A stretch of 64,000 nt of DNA from Stieleria marina. GTDB lineage: Bacteria > Planctomycetota > Planctomycetia > Pirellulales > Pirellulaceae. A program made the position numbers and the translations under genes. Positions 25,856 through 38,100 of the stretch are shown here, piece by piece. The DNA is taken from contig CP036526.1 of assembly GCA_007741555.1 (NCBI GenBank), positions 6,933,719-6,997,718 on the forward strand, read 5' to 3'. Positions within the stretch are counted from its first letter, which is position 1. Every line of letters begins with the position of its first letter. The notes beneath the pieces were generated by a model. That model searched no databases, was not told the origin of the DNA, and saw only the letters and a program-made list of their open reading frames with translations.

Positions 25856-28804
25856 ATGAAACCTATTAAGTCAATTGTTGCTTCCTTGCTGATCACGGCG
25901 TTCGGATTCGTGATGCCTGCCTCAGGCGATTTACCCACATTCGACAAAGTGTCGGAGGGTTACGAGAAAATCGCCGTCTCCGATATGCAAAATCCCAAAG
26001 GGCTTTTCAATCTTTGGAAACGCAAAAAGGACGGTCAAGTTCTGGGTGAACTGCCAAAGAACTTCGCTGGAAAGACCTACTTCATTGCGCTCACCGTCAG
26101 CAGCGGCGATCGTTACGCCGGACTTCAGTCGGGCGAATGGGTCGTGCAGTGGCGAAAATATGACGAGCGCATCGCGCTGATTGCCCCCAATTTAGACATC
26201 CGAGCCACTGGCGATGCGGAGTCCAAAGCATCCGTCAAACGGCTCTTCACGGACCGCGTTCTGCTGGATGTCCCCATCGTGGCAACCGGCCCATCAGGTG
26301 GTCCCGTGGTCGACATGGATTCGCTTTTGGTCAGCAACGCGTCGACGTTTTTTGGCCGCAGCGTTCGCGTCACCAACACACGATTGAAAACGATTAAATC
26401 GGCCAAGGTCTTTCCAGCCAACGTCGAATTGGCGTTTGAGATCGTTGGGTCCGGCGGCAAGTTGCAAACGCTGCATTATTCGTTTAGCGAAGTGCCTGCC
26501 ACGTCGGCTGGTTTCAAACCCCGCGACGCTGATGAGCGCATCGGCTATTTCACCACGGCGTTTTCCGACCTGAGCAAGTACACGGACGATGAAACTCGCG
26601 TACGTTACATCAACCGCTGGAAACTTGAAAAACGCGACAGCAAGCTAAAGCTGAGCCCTCCCAAAGAACCGATCCGCTTCTACGTCGAACACACCGCACC
26701 GGTCCGCTACCGTCGCTGGATCAAAGCCGGTGTGGATTACTGGAACAAAGCGTTTGAAAAAGTCGGTTTGGTTGACGCAATCGTGATCGAGTACCAAGAC
26801 GCGCAAAGCAAAGTGCACATGGAGAAAGATCCCGAAGACGTTCGATACAACTTTATCCGTTGGTTGAACAACGACATCGGAACCGCGATCGGTCCCAGTC
26901 GCGTTCATCCATCGACCGGCGAAATTTTGGACGCCGACATTGTTTTGACAGACGGCTGGATTCGCCACTTCAATTTCAACTACGAAGACTTGATGCCCAA
27001 AATCGCGATGGAAGGCATGAGTCCCGAAACGCTGGCATGGCTGGGGCAACACCCTAGCTGGGATCCTCGCGTTCGTTTGGCCGGCCCCGCTAACGCGAAT
27101 CACTTGCGAATGAAATACGCTCGTGAATCAGCACAACCGATGGCCGGTTTCCGAATGGCACAGGCAGATCCGTCATTGATCGGCGATGAAGAATTTGACG
27201 GGTTGTTTGGGCAAGTCAGCCAAAAGAATGGATTGTGCATGGCCGCCAGCAGCCGCAGCCTGGACCTGGCTTTGACGCGAATGAACTGGGCTCTGACGCT
27301 AATGGCAGCCGAAGACGTCGAAAAAGAACAAGCAAAAGAGGAAGAAGAGAAAAAGAAGAAGGACGAGGACAGCGACGAAAAGGACGCCGACGAAAACAAG
27401 AAAAAGGATGACGACAAGGACGAAAAAGTCGCGGAGAAAAAAGACGACGACAAGAAGTCTGAAAAGACGGCGTTGCTAGATGGCATGCCTGAATGGTTCG
27501 TCGGTCCGCTCTTGGCCGATTTGGTCGCTCATGAAGTGGGCCACACGCTAGGTCTTCGTCACAACTTCAAAGCTTCGGCTCACTTGTCGTTGGACGAAAT
27601 CAATAGCAAGGATGCCAAAGGCAAAAAGACGATCGCTTCGTCAGTGATGGATTACATCCCCATCAACTACCGTTTCGAGTCCGGGGAAGTCCAAGGCGAT
27701 TACGCAATGATCGACATCGGACCCTATGACTTCTGGGCGATCGAATATGGATACACATTTGATGACAAGAAGCTTCCCGAGATCCTGAAGCGGTGCAGCG
27801 AACCGGCTTTACAGTACGCCACAGACGAAGACGTCAGCGGTCCCGATCCACTGGCTCGCCGTTATGACTTCTCAAAAGATCCTCTGGATTTCGCAACGGA
27901 GCAAATGAAGTTAGTGAAGCTCTATCGCGGACGAATCCTGGAGAAGTTCGTTAAAGATGGTGACAGCTGGGCCAAGGCGCGACGCGGTTACGAATTGACG
28001 CTGAATCTCCAAACCAAGGCTGCCAGCATGATGGCGAACTGGATCGGCGGTGCATTCGTCAATCGCGATAAGAAAGGCGACCCCGGCGACCGACCACCCG
28101 TCGAAGTCGTCCCTGCGGATCAGCAGCGAAAGGCTCTTGAGTTTGTGATCAACACGTCATTCAAAGACGACGCTTACGGGTTGACGCCTAAACTGCTGGA
28201 ACGAATGAGCGTCGACAAATGGTTGGATTCGGGCGGAACATCTGCCATGTCCAGTGAAGCCGCTTGGCCAATTCATGACCGAATCCTGGGCGTTCAAGCG
28301 TCCGCGCTAACTTGGTTGATGAATCCCACCACGCTACGCCGTGTTTACGACAATGAATTGCGTTTACCCGAAGATGAAGACGCTTTGACGCTGCCGGAAT
28401 TGCTTGGCACGATCAACAAAGCGGTTTGGACAGAACTGGAACAGGACTGCCCTGAAGGTCGCAACGACCGCAAACCGATGATCAGTTCGCTGCGTCGCAA
28501 CTTGCAACGCGAGCACATGCAACGCTTGTTGGATCTGGTTTTGGAATCGTCCGATGATACGGCCGCCTACAAACCCATCAGCAACTTGGCTCGTATGGAA
28601 CTGCGAAACCTATCGGCAAAGATCGAATCATCGATCAAGAAATGCGGCAAGAAGATGGACGCCTACACATTGGCACACTTGACCGAAACCAAGGAACGCG
28701 TCGACCGAGCACTTGAAGCTGGCTACACCTACAACGCCGGCAAAGCTGCTCCGATGACGATGTTCATGTTCGGTAAAGAAGCAGCCGAGAGCCAGAACGA
28801 TTAA
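25856..28804 (+). CDS. exported zinc metalloprotease, metzincin type (DUF5117/DUF4953-like)
   Basis: I chose the ATG at 25856, which gives 982 residues and a signal peptide (IVASLLITAFGFVMPASG); a GTG at 25847 would add three residues. The N-terminal ~350 residues resemble the DUF5117 module of large bacterial zinc-dependent metalloproteases (KNFAGKTYFIALTVSSG, GYFTTAFSDLSKY). The catalytic motif HEVGHTLGLRH at ~559-569 fits HExxHxxGxxH of metzincins, and SVMDYIPINY, about 40 residues later, is the Met-turn. An extremely charged Lys/Glu/Asp insertion (~488-538, DNA 27320-27470) sits directly before the active-site helix, which is unusual. The C-terminal ~350 residues are helical. It is probably periplasmic or secreted; substrate unknown. 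A strong terminator follows, so the gene is monocistronic. Confidence 0.92.
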   Translation: MKPIKSIVASLLITAFGFVMPASGDLPTFDKVSEGYEKIAVSDMQNPKGLFNLWKRKKDGQVLGELPKNFAGKTYFIALTVSSGDRYAGLQSGEWVVQWRKYDERIALIAPNLDIRATGDAESKASVKRLFTDRVLLDVPIVATGPSGGPVVDMDSLLVSNASTFFGRSVRVTNTRLKTIKSAKVFPANVELAFEIVGSGGKLQTLHYSFSEVPATSAGFKPRDADERIGYFTTAFSDLSKYTDDETRVRYINRWKLEKRDSKLKLSPPKEPIRFYVEHTAPVRYRRWIKAGVDYWNKAFEKVGLVDAIVIEYQDAQSKVHMEKDPEDVRYNFIRWLNNDIGTAIGPSRVHPSTGEILDADIVLTDGWIRHFNFNYEDLMPKIAMEGMSPETLAWLGQHPSWDPRVRLAGPANANHLRMKYARESAQPMAGFRMAQADPSLIGDEEFDGLFGQVSQKNGLCMAASSRSLDLALTRMNWALTLMAAEDVEKEQAKEEEEKKKKDEDSDEKDADENKKKDDDKDEKVAEKKDDDKKSEKTALLDGMPEWFVGPLLADLVAHEVGHTLGLRHNFKASAHLSLDEINSKDAKGKKTIASSVMDYIPINYRFESGEVQGDYAMIDIGPYDFWAIEYGYTFDDKKLPEILKRCSEPALQYATDEDVSGPDPLARRYDFSKDPLDFATEQMKLVKLYRGRILEKFVKDGDSWAKARRGYELTLNLQTKAASMMANWIGGAFVNRDKKGDPGDRPPVEVVPADQQRKALEFVINTSFKDDAYGLTPKLLERMSVDKWLDSGGTSAMSSEAAWPIHDRILGVQASALTWLMNPTTLRRVYDNELRLPEDEDALTLPELLGTINKAVWTELEQDCPEGRNDRKPMISSLRRNLQREHMQRLLDLVLESSDDTAAYKPISNLARMELRNLSAKIESSIKKCGKKMDAYTLAHLTETKERVDRALEAGYTYNAGKAAPMTMFMFGKEAAESQND

Positions 28805-28830
28805 GTTTGGCTTGACCGTCAACGAACGCA

Positions 28831-28868
28831 AAACGCCAGCGATCGAATGCTCGATCGTTGGCGTTTTT
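28831..28868 (+). terminator. rho-independent terminator of the metalloprotease gene
   Basis: A long, nearly perfect stem (AACGCCAGCGATCGA pairing with TCGATCGTTGGCGTT, one G-T pair, 4-base loop ATGC) ends in TTTTT. It starts 27 bp after the metalloprotease stop. The arms are A-rich on the 5' side, so it may also work in reverse for the small frame at 28897-29107. Confidence 0.88.
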
Positions 28869-28896
28869 CATGCAGCGGTTTCGGATCGCCAGTGAG

Positions 28897-29107
28897 CTAG
28901 GCTCCGGTTTGAACAATCGGCTGCGTGTGGCGATCGCTGCACAGGACGACCAGCAGGTTGGAAACGAGGGTCGCCCGTTGATCTTGGTTCAAGATCAACC
29001 ATGTCGTCTCGCTTGAGATGATCCAAGGCCATATCGAGCATTCCCACGGCACCATCGACGATCCATGTTCTCGCCGCAACCACCGCGCCGGCTTCCTGCT
29101 GCAACAT
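28897..29107 (-). pseudogene. frameshifted remnant of a protein gene, possibly the C-terminus of an SPFH-type protein
   Basis: Two adjacent minus-strand frames join into one sensible protein end if one base (G at 28990) is skipped. The first frame reads AAMLQQEAGAVVAARTWIVD then GAVGMLDMALDHLKRDDMVDL. The second continues NQDQRATLVSNLLVVLCSDR and ends HTQPIVQTGA before TAG at 28897. Neither frame alone has a natural end. The upstream part of the first frame runs into the end of the giant gene at 29134, so the gene is truncated at its 5' end as well. The pattern recalls the C-terminus of planctomycete SPFH/band-7 proteins, but that is a tentative memory. It is most simply a decayed fragment; a sequencing error or a +1 programmed shift are alternatives. 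Confidence 0.45.
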
Positions 29108-29133
29108 CGCCGCGATTTTCTGTGCATGAAAGA

Positions 29134-32100
29134 TTAGAACAGCAACGATTCTTCCAAATCGGTCTTGTCATCGTCCGCCAAAGCAAAGATCTGGTCGACT
29201 AGGTTGGCAAATTGCAGCGATTCTAGTTCGGGACGATCGTTCGCCCGGGTACTGAGGAAGTTGATGATCTCCAGAGCATCACCCGGCGTGACGTGTCCGT
29301 CTCCGTTGACATCGTACCGCTCATTTTGAACCGTCTTGTCGGTGAGTTCACCGTGCGCACGTTCGCTCAAGTCATTCAGGACCATCAAGATGTCCAGCGG
29401 TGTGACTTCGCCATTGCCGCTGACATCTAGTGCCGATCTTGCAAGGCTAACCGGGTCAGCATTGCCCGCAGCTGAGCTGCCCGCCGCTGATATTTGCACC
29501 GCCGCGGAAAACTCCGATGTGTTGCCGTCGGCATCCGTCGCGGTGGCCGAAATGAAATCACCCGGTGACAAATTGAACGCTGATACGGCCGCCGGAATCG
29601 CCCGGGTCACGTTGCCGACATTAAACGCGGCGAAGTTGTAGACAACCGAACCTAGATACTCCGCCCCCTGGCCCAAGCTGTCCGAGCGGAACACCTCAAT
29701 GGTCAGCGGATAGGCAGCATTGGCCGGCAGTGTGGGCACGTTAAAATTGACATTCAAGTTGTTGCCGTTAACGAACGCGGATTGCAACTCGGGATGATTT
29801 TGGCCTCGGTTGGGGCCTTCGTCGGCGTCGTTTAAATCGTTTGATGATGGCCCTGGGCCAGCTAAGTCGATGCCGATTGTATTACTTTGCAGAATGTTCT
29901 GCGTGATCGTATTTTGCGAACCGCTATTACCTAGAAAACGAACGCCGGTGTCGTTGAAAAAGATTTGGTTGCCAGGGCCGACGATGTTGTCGCGTGCACC
30001 TTTGGCAAATTGGACGCCCGTCGTATTTCCCGAAATGCTGTTGTTTGACAGGACATTATTCCTGGCACCTGCTTCGGTAAATACGACACCGCGAGTCGAG
30101 GCCCCAATTGTATTGCCGTCGATGACGTTGTTGGATGCTGAGACGAGGACGGCAAACAATCCGTTGGCCAATTGGTCGGTGAAGCCCTCCGTGAAACCGA
30201 TGTGGTTGCCGTCGATAGTGTTGTTTTGTGTGTCGATGCCAATCAAAGCCAAGCCACTGGCTGTGTTGCCTGAGATCAGATTGTCGACCACCAAGTTGTC
30301 GGATGCGCCGGCGAGGAGGATGACGCCGATTGCGTTATTGGGGACCGCGTTTTGACCTGTTAGATCGGTGCCGACATTGTTGTCTCGCAGCGTGTTGTTG
30401 TTGGAACGAGCAAACGCGACGCCCGAGCCGCCGTTTCCAGATACGATGTTGGCATCACCGAGATTGCTGCCACCGATTTCGTTGCCATCGCTATTGAGAA
30501 CGTAGATGCCATAGGAAGTGTTGGCGATCGCCGCTGTTCCAGTGACATCCACGCCGACCAAGTTGCCGCGAACAGTGTTGTTGTCCGCATTGTTCAGCAG
30601 TAAACCCTGGCGGATGTTGCCGGAGATGACATTGCCTTGGCCTTCAGTAGAACTACCGCCAATCAAGTTGCCATCGGATTGAACCAAAATTCCAAAGGCA
30701 CCGTTGGCAAGCGCAGATGAACCGGCCGCGTCCGTGCCGACCAAGTTGCCTTGGACGGTGTTGGCGGCACCCGCAATGATCAAACCTTGCTTGCCGTTAC
30801 CCGAAAACTGATTGTCGACCACGAAGTTGCCTGTTCCGATGACATTCATTCCCGCATCAACGTTGGGCCGAGGGGAGTCACCAATCGGGTCTGTGCCGAT
30901 TTTGTTCAAGCGAAATGTATTCTCCGCCGCCGTCGATGTGACAAACACACCCGTTCCGGTATTGCCACTGATAACATTCCCGTCGATCAAGTTGTCAGTA
31001 GAATTGCCCACCTTTAAACCAAAGCGATTGCCGCTCGCGACGCCAGCCGGATCAAGTCCTAGCCAGTTGTCGGCAATCGTGTGTCCCGCGCCTTCGCGGA
31101 TCTCAATGCCATCGTTAGCAAATCCAGTTACCGATAGGCCTTTAATGGTCACGTCGTTAGTGGAAATGCGTAAGCCATCCGAAACAATACCATTAGCATT
31201 GAGCTGTATGATGGGTGCATCTATGAAACCATTGGTTAATGTGCCGTTGATCACGACTGGAGCAGAGATGGTTGGCAGTTGGCTTGCGACATTCATTACA
31301 TGCGGGCCAACACCATCAAATTCGAACAAGATGGTTTCAATTCCAGGCGTGCTATTGGACAGTGCAATCGCTTCTCGCAGCGAAAGGTCCGATGGATCAA
31401 AGGTAGCGACATCTGTATCGGAAAGATCGTTTTCATCCGTCAATTGCGTTACGACAAACGCGATTTCGGCCGCTTCAACCGCACCGAGATCGACGGTGTT
31501 TTGACCAACGCCGATTCCTAGCAAGTCAATTTTTCTCTGGCGATCCGCGGCATCGCCAATGGAAAAGATGCGTGAGTCGTCACCATGATCAAGTGCTGGA
31601 TTGTTTGGGTTTTGCGATAATGCAACTGTGCGCACACGCCCACCGTTATTTGCTAACGCACCGCCCTGTGAAATCGGGTCAATGCCTGCGAAAATCGTTG
31701 TGGCATCTCGGGTCCCTAGGCCGTTAACGCCAACGATGTTGCCGTCAACACCGTCGGTCAGCGTGACAAACGTGGCGGTGGTGCCAATCAAATTGTGCGA
31801 CGAACCAAGCCCGACACCCGATTCAATATCGGAAGGCGAGTTCGCAGTTCCCTTGAAGTTCGCTGCAACAATCGAGTTGTGCAAAGCCAAGGTCGGGAAT
31901 GAATCAAAGAACCCTCCCGCCTGGCCAACGCCGTCCCCGTCCGAGTCGCCGCGGTTACCCGTCAGTGTGCTGCTTTCGACGGTTCCCGCAGAGAGAGGTA
32001 GCAAACTTGCCAGGCCCCCACCGTGGCGTTTTGCGGAATTTCCACTCAGCGTTGCCTGAACGATTTCCACGGTGCCGGTGGATTCGAGCTGGATGCCACC

Positions 32101-35100
32101 GCCGTCTCGTTCTGCCGTATTGCCGTCGAATGTCGAATTGCGAATGGTGAGTCGACTACCTGTTCCAGCGATACCGCCGCCATCCAATCCCGATGTATTG
32201 GCTGAAAACTCTACGCCATCGATCAAGACCTGCTCACTGCCTTCAATATGCAAGCCGCCACCTTTTTCGGTAGCAGAATTGCCTTCGATTATGCTATTGA
32301 TGATTGCAAGGGTTCCTTCGCCAGACTGAAAAATGGCACCGCCTAGCGAGCCAGCATTGCCATGCAAAACGACGTTCTCGATGCTCAAGTTCTCGCGATT
32401 CAAAATCGCACCGCCAAAATGCGGAGCATCAGAGCGTCCACCACCAGTGATCGTTAGATCGCTAATGATGATGTCGATTGCACCCGCATCATTGTCGGTA
32501 ATATCAAAGATACGTTGGTTAGTGCCTGTCGCGTTGATGATCGTAGCATCGGGACCATTTCCGCTTACCGTGAGCGAACTGGTTAACGGCAACTGTGATG
32601 TTAGCGTTGCTTCAGTGACTCCTTGGGCGAACGTAATCGTGTCATGTGTCAATCCATCTCCATCGGCATCAATGTTGACCGTGTTCGCCAGAAAGACGGC
32701 CTCGCGCAGTGAAGTCGCGAAGTCATTTGGATCAACTACATCGGACGCAGTCGTAACATGCAGGCTTGGTAACTCCTCAGTATCTAGCTGCAATTCGTAG
32801 GCTCCCAAATCAATTTGGTTCACGCCCTCGAAACCGGGTAGGTCCACGAGTCTTAATAGGCCTCTGGCATCAAAAGAACTTGGGTTCAGCGCGTCGATGC
32901 CAGCATCCAGTGCTGGATTAGTCGTCGACGCTAGCAATGGCAAAGTGGGAAGTGCGCCCTCGGTGACTAATTCAGTCGTAAGGAAAACGTCATCTGCTTT
33001 CGCGCTTTGGACGTTCGTGTTAAGGACTCCGAAAGTTGAGCCGGAAGATCCGGCGATATTGTTTCCTTCGAACGCGAGTACACCGGTTACGAAAAGTTCA
33101 TCCGCATTGGCGTCTAAGCTTGCCGACTGGTTCGATAACACGATGCTGTTTCGCACCGTCGCGTTGTTGGCAAAGAAGGCACCGCCCAAAGACGTCACGC
33201 CGTTGGCAGTGTTTCCGACAATCGTACTAGAAACCAAGGTGATCGTATCAGCGTGAAGTGCACCGCCGTTGGATACGTCATTGGATGTTTCGTTGTCCGT
33301 TACAGTTGCGTTCGTCAAAAACGCTGACTCGGTGGCAAACAGCGCGCCGCCGTGGGCCTCGAAGCCATCAGTGGAATTGTTATGCAGGGTAACATTTTGC
33401 AGATTAACAGGTCCGGTAGCGTAAATCGCGCCTCCATGGGCACCCTCGCCGGTTGTACGGTTGTCAAAAATCTGACTATTAGAAATCGTCAAATCTCCAC
33501 TTGATTGAAATCGGATCGCGCCGCCGGGTTCGCTCGCCACATTACCGCCAGTGAGCGAAATTGCGTTGATCGCTAAATCGCCAGTGGGTGACGTAAAGTC
33601 AATAACTCGCGATGCTCCGGCGGCGTCGATGGTGATGTGACCGGCGTCAGACGCATTGATTAGGAGGGTTTTGTCGATGGACAAAGACTCTCCCTCGCTG
33701 GAAAGAACGATCGTTCCATCTGCGAGCGACGGATCGAAGGTGATCACGTCTCCATTTTGCGAAAATGCGATCGCTTCACGAAGGGAGATTTTGTGATCGA
33801 AATCGAATTCCACATCGTCCAAAGTGGTCACAACCAATCCCTTCGTTTCGGGAATGGTCGTCTGAACTTCAGACGATCCAATATCCACCGTTGACCCCGA
33901 AGCGGATATATTGAGGGCCACGAAGGCATTGGCAGTCGCTGCGAAATTACTGGTTGCTTGCGATAAGTCGACTTGCCGACCGACACCTCGGATATCGAAA
34001 GGAACCGGTTCGGTAGTATCGCCGTCGTTGTCCAGGTCTTGGTCATCGGTTGGGATTTGGCTATCGTCGCCCGCGTCGGTTGCGGGGTTCGATGCGGTGG
34101 CCATTAGAGCGATCGACTTCAGCCTACCGCCGTTGTCCTTTAGCTCCCCGTTCTTAAACCCCAAAGCGTTTTCGACATTCAGGAAGCCGTCGCCGTCGCT
34201 GTCAAAACGCAAGCTCTGAGTTGAGGCAAAAACCGCGTCTGGATTCGCATTATTGACATTGGAATTCACGTTTGCATCGAAGGCCGTCGTGTTGCTGCCA
34301 ACGATATTGTTGCCTCCAAACGATAAGTTGACGGCCGTGATTTCGTGACCAGAATTCCCTGCTGCGTAATTACCCAGGCTAAGCGTGTTTTCCAAAACCA
34401 AGTCGTTGACTGCAAAGATGGCTCCACCCGAAGAATTGTCATCCGAGCCGGTCGAATTTCCGCTTAGTGTTGACTGTACGACGTAACCACGATGAACCAA
34501 CATTCCGCCGCCTTGCGAATAGGCTCCCGAAGTGTGGTTGCCACTGATCGTACTGTTGTCGATGAGTGCCAAGAAACTCGAGTACACACCTCCGCCAGCA
34601 GCATTTACGTTTTGCGTGCTATTGTTGGCGACGGTCGCATTGATCATTGTCAATCGCTCACTGGAGATACCTCCACCAAAGGAAGCCATGCCTTTCGTTT
34701 TGTTGTTGGAAACACTGCTGTCAGCGACGATGAAGTCTAGCAAACCAAAAGCGATCGAGCTGATTCCTCCACCAGGCGAGTCATCACCGAGGGTACGGTT
34801 GTTGTCGATGGAACTCTCAATGACAACACTTTTGCGGGTGCTAAGACCACCTCCCGGTGAAGAATTTCCGTTCGTGTAGTTTTCAGTAATGGACGACTCA
34901 GTGATGGACGCGTAGACAGTTGAGTTGATTGCACCACCGCTCGCGCCGTTTCCAGACGTGTGGTTAAGCCTAAGCTGGCTGTTGGAAAGAAGGAGTGTCG
35001 GAGCGGCAATCGCGCCTCCGTCTGACTCATTGCCTCTCGTTGAGTTCTCTGAAAAACTTGACTCGAATGCAGTCGCATCAATCAATGCGACAACACCGCC

Positions 35101-38100
35101 TCCGTCAGACCGATCTCCGAGGGTAAAGTTGAAACTGACATTTGAGTCAAACATCAGCAATTCTCTTGCAAGTATTGCTCCTCCAGGCGCGTCATTTCCC
35201 CGGGACGAATTACTAAGAAACGAGCTCTCCAGGGCAAAAACGTAGTCAGCATAAACGCCACCTCCTCGCGACCTATCTGCTTGGGTTACGTTACGCAGCA
35301 TGCTTGAGCTGTAGGCGTTGAATTCGTCAGCGAAGACGGCACCTCCGCGTGAGTAGTAGCCCCGCGTCGAGTTGAGCTCAAGGATTGAATCTTCCAAAGT
35401 GACGTCATTCGCCCAAACGGCACCGCCATCGGAATAGGCCCCTTCGGTTCTCGCTTCCGAAACCAGACTGTCGTCGGAAAAGTGGACGATATTGGCGTAA
35501 ATTGCGCCGCCGTCCGCATTGTCATTTCGAGTCGACGATTGAGAGATTGAACTGTTCGTTATGGCGACGGTTCCATCAGATGCCGCGATGCTTCCTCCCT
35601 TTGCGTTCTCGCCGAAGGTGCGGCTATTCCGAATCACTGAGTTTTTCAACGTCAACGTACCCGTTGAATCAAATCGGATCGTGCCACCACTTTCGTTGTC
35701 ATCGATGGTCGAACCGTTGACAAGACTTAGGTTGGCAATTTCAACGTCGGCGTTTTCACTCTCGAAGTGAAAAATGCGACTTGAAAAATTTGCGTCCAAA
35801 GTAATCCCTTTGTTCAGCGGTCCTGTGATTGTCAGACCGTGCTGGACAATGATCTCACTGCTCAACTGAATACGCGAACGTGGGACGCCAAGATTGAACG
35901 TTACTTCCGAAAACGCATCGTTCGGGTCAGCATCAACAAAGGCAATGGCTTCGCGCAATGTCGTCGTGTTTGTCGTGTCATCGAATTCCAGGGCGGTCGT
36001 GACGACGGGACTCGTCGGGTTCGGAACGACACCCAAGTTCTGTAGATCTGGCAAAAGTAAAACTGTGTCAATCGACAAGGTGGAGCAGTCACCCAGCGGT
36101 AGTCCCGGCTGATCGGTACAGCCAACTGATAGTCCTCCGTTGTCATCCAGTACACCGCTTTGAAAGCTAATGCCGCCATGCTTAAAGCTGGTCGTTTCGT
36201 CAAAGACTCCGTCAACTAGAAAGGTGGTAACGCTCCTTCCTGAGCCCGAACGACTGGTCTGTACGATATCGTCAGCTTGATCGCCTTGTCCAATAATCGA
36301 TGAACCTTTCCGATTCAGCGCGACAGTGAAAACTTCGTTACCTGCGTCGATCGCAGCGTTGCCCACGATAACGCTATCTCTGGTTGTGACTGACACCGAG
36401 TCAGGATCGAAGACCGCTCCCTCCGCCAATACTCCGCCGCCGACGGCGAATAATCCTCCTCCGCTACCGCCGGCTCGATTACCCGTAATCGTGGAGCGAG
36501 TTGTTTCGATGCTGCGTTCAGCAAAGATGGCTCCACCATTCGCCACACCGGGAGACAAGAAGCGAGATTTGTCCTCAACGCTGTTGTCGACGAAGGTTGA
36601 TTCGACCGTTGTTACGGTGCCTTCGGAATACACGGCACCTCCGTGCGCTCGTGCACCGGAGGTGGAATTGCCGTCGAAAAGGCTGCCCGAAATGGATGCA
36701 CTTGTCCGTGCGTGAATCGCTCCACCGCCAGCAGGATTCACGCTGCCAATTGAAGAAATGATCTGAGTATCCGACTTCGTCGAATTATCGCGAAAGACAC
36801 TATCGACGATCGTCACTTTATCTGCTGCGATTGCGCCTCCGCTGGCAGCGTTGCCTGTTGACTTGGTCGCGTTGGAAGAAAGCACCGATCGGTAAATGTT
36901 GGCATTGACTGCATCGATTGCGCCGCCATTACTGTTGGACGACAATGTTGAGTTGTCGGTAACGACCGTATCATTAAGCGTCACCGTGTATCCGGCGATT
37001 GCACCGCCATCGGATGAATCATCTTCCGTTTGATTCATGTTGAAGAGGCTGTTGCTGATCGAGATGACGGATCCATCACCGCCGAAGACGGCTGCCCCAT
37101 CGGAGTTTGTTCCTTCGGTTCTGTTTTCTTTAAAGGAACTGTTCGCTACGACAATGAAGGGGTTGCTTTGGATCTTTACACCCTCTCCCAAAACTTTGTC
37201 TTTTTTGCCGCCAACAGCCAAGGCTCCTCCGTGCGAACCGGGTTCTTCGGTCCAATTGGACATAAAAGTCGAACCAGTCGCATCGATCGAAAGAGATGCA
37301 AATAGTCCGCCCCCCTGGCCGCTATTGCCATCGGTATAGTTGCGCATAATCTCGCTGTTGCGAACTTCGATGGTTCTGGCAAATGCACCGCCACCCGATC
37401 CGCCACTGCCGAGCGTCGCGGGACAGGGGTCAAGGTCAACGAAGTCAAAATTGGAGTTGGCAATCGCGAAAGCAGTGTAGAGCGTCTGCGCGACATCAAC
37501 CACAGGAACGGGGATAATCAAATCTAACCCGATCAAAGGCGCGGATTTGAGCAGATTGACCGCAAAGTTACAGGCAAGGTGAGCAGCCTTTGAAACGCCT
37601 CCTCGGGTGCTGTTGTCAGCCAGCTCCGAGTCGTGGATTTTCAAGTTGCCCAGTGCGTAGATCCCGCCACCAGATGATAGCCGACTATTTGTATAATTGT
37701 TCCTAACGAAACTATTGTCAGTTATCTGAACATCGTTAGCAAAAATTCCGCCGCCTTTGGAAAACCGGGTTAGTGTACTGTTCCCATCGACTTCGCTGGA
37801 GCTGACGTAGACGTTGCCCAAAATTGGCGTTTTGTCCGAACGAAGAGATCCGCCCGCGTAGATTCCGCCTCCCTGAGAGTATCTTCCGTTGGTCGAATTT
37901 CCGTTGACCTGCGCATTATTGATCAGTCGCACTTCGGTTTGTGACGCAAGACCACCGCCTGACGCTGCATAGCCTGATGTCGTGTTGCCGATGACATCAC
38001 TATCGTCAACGACAATTTCTCCAGCCGAAAAAACGCCCCCGCCACTTGCGGCATCGCCAGTAGTTTTATTCTTGCTGATCAGAGTGCCTTGAGTGAGCCG

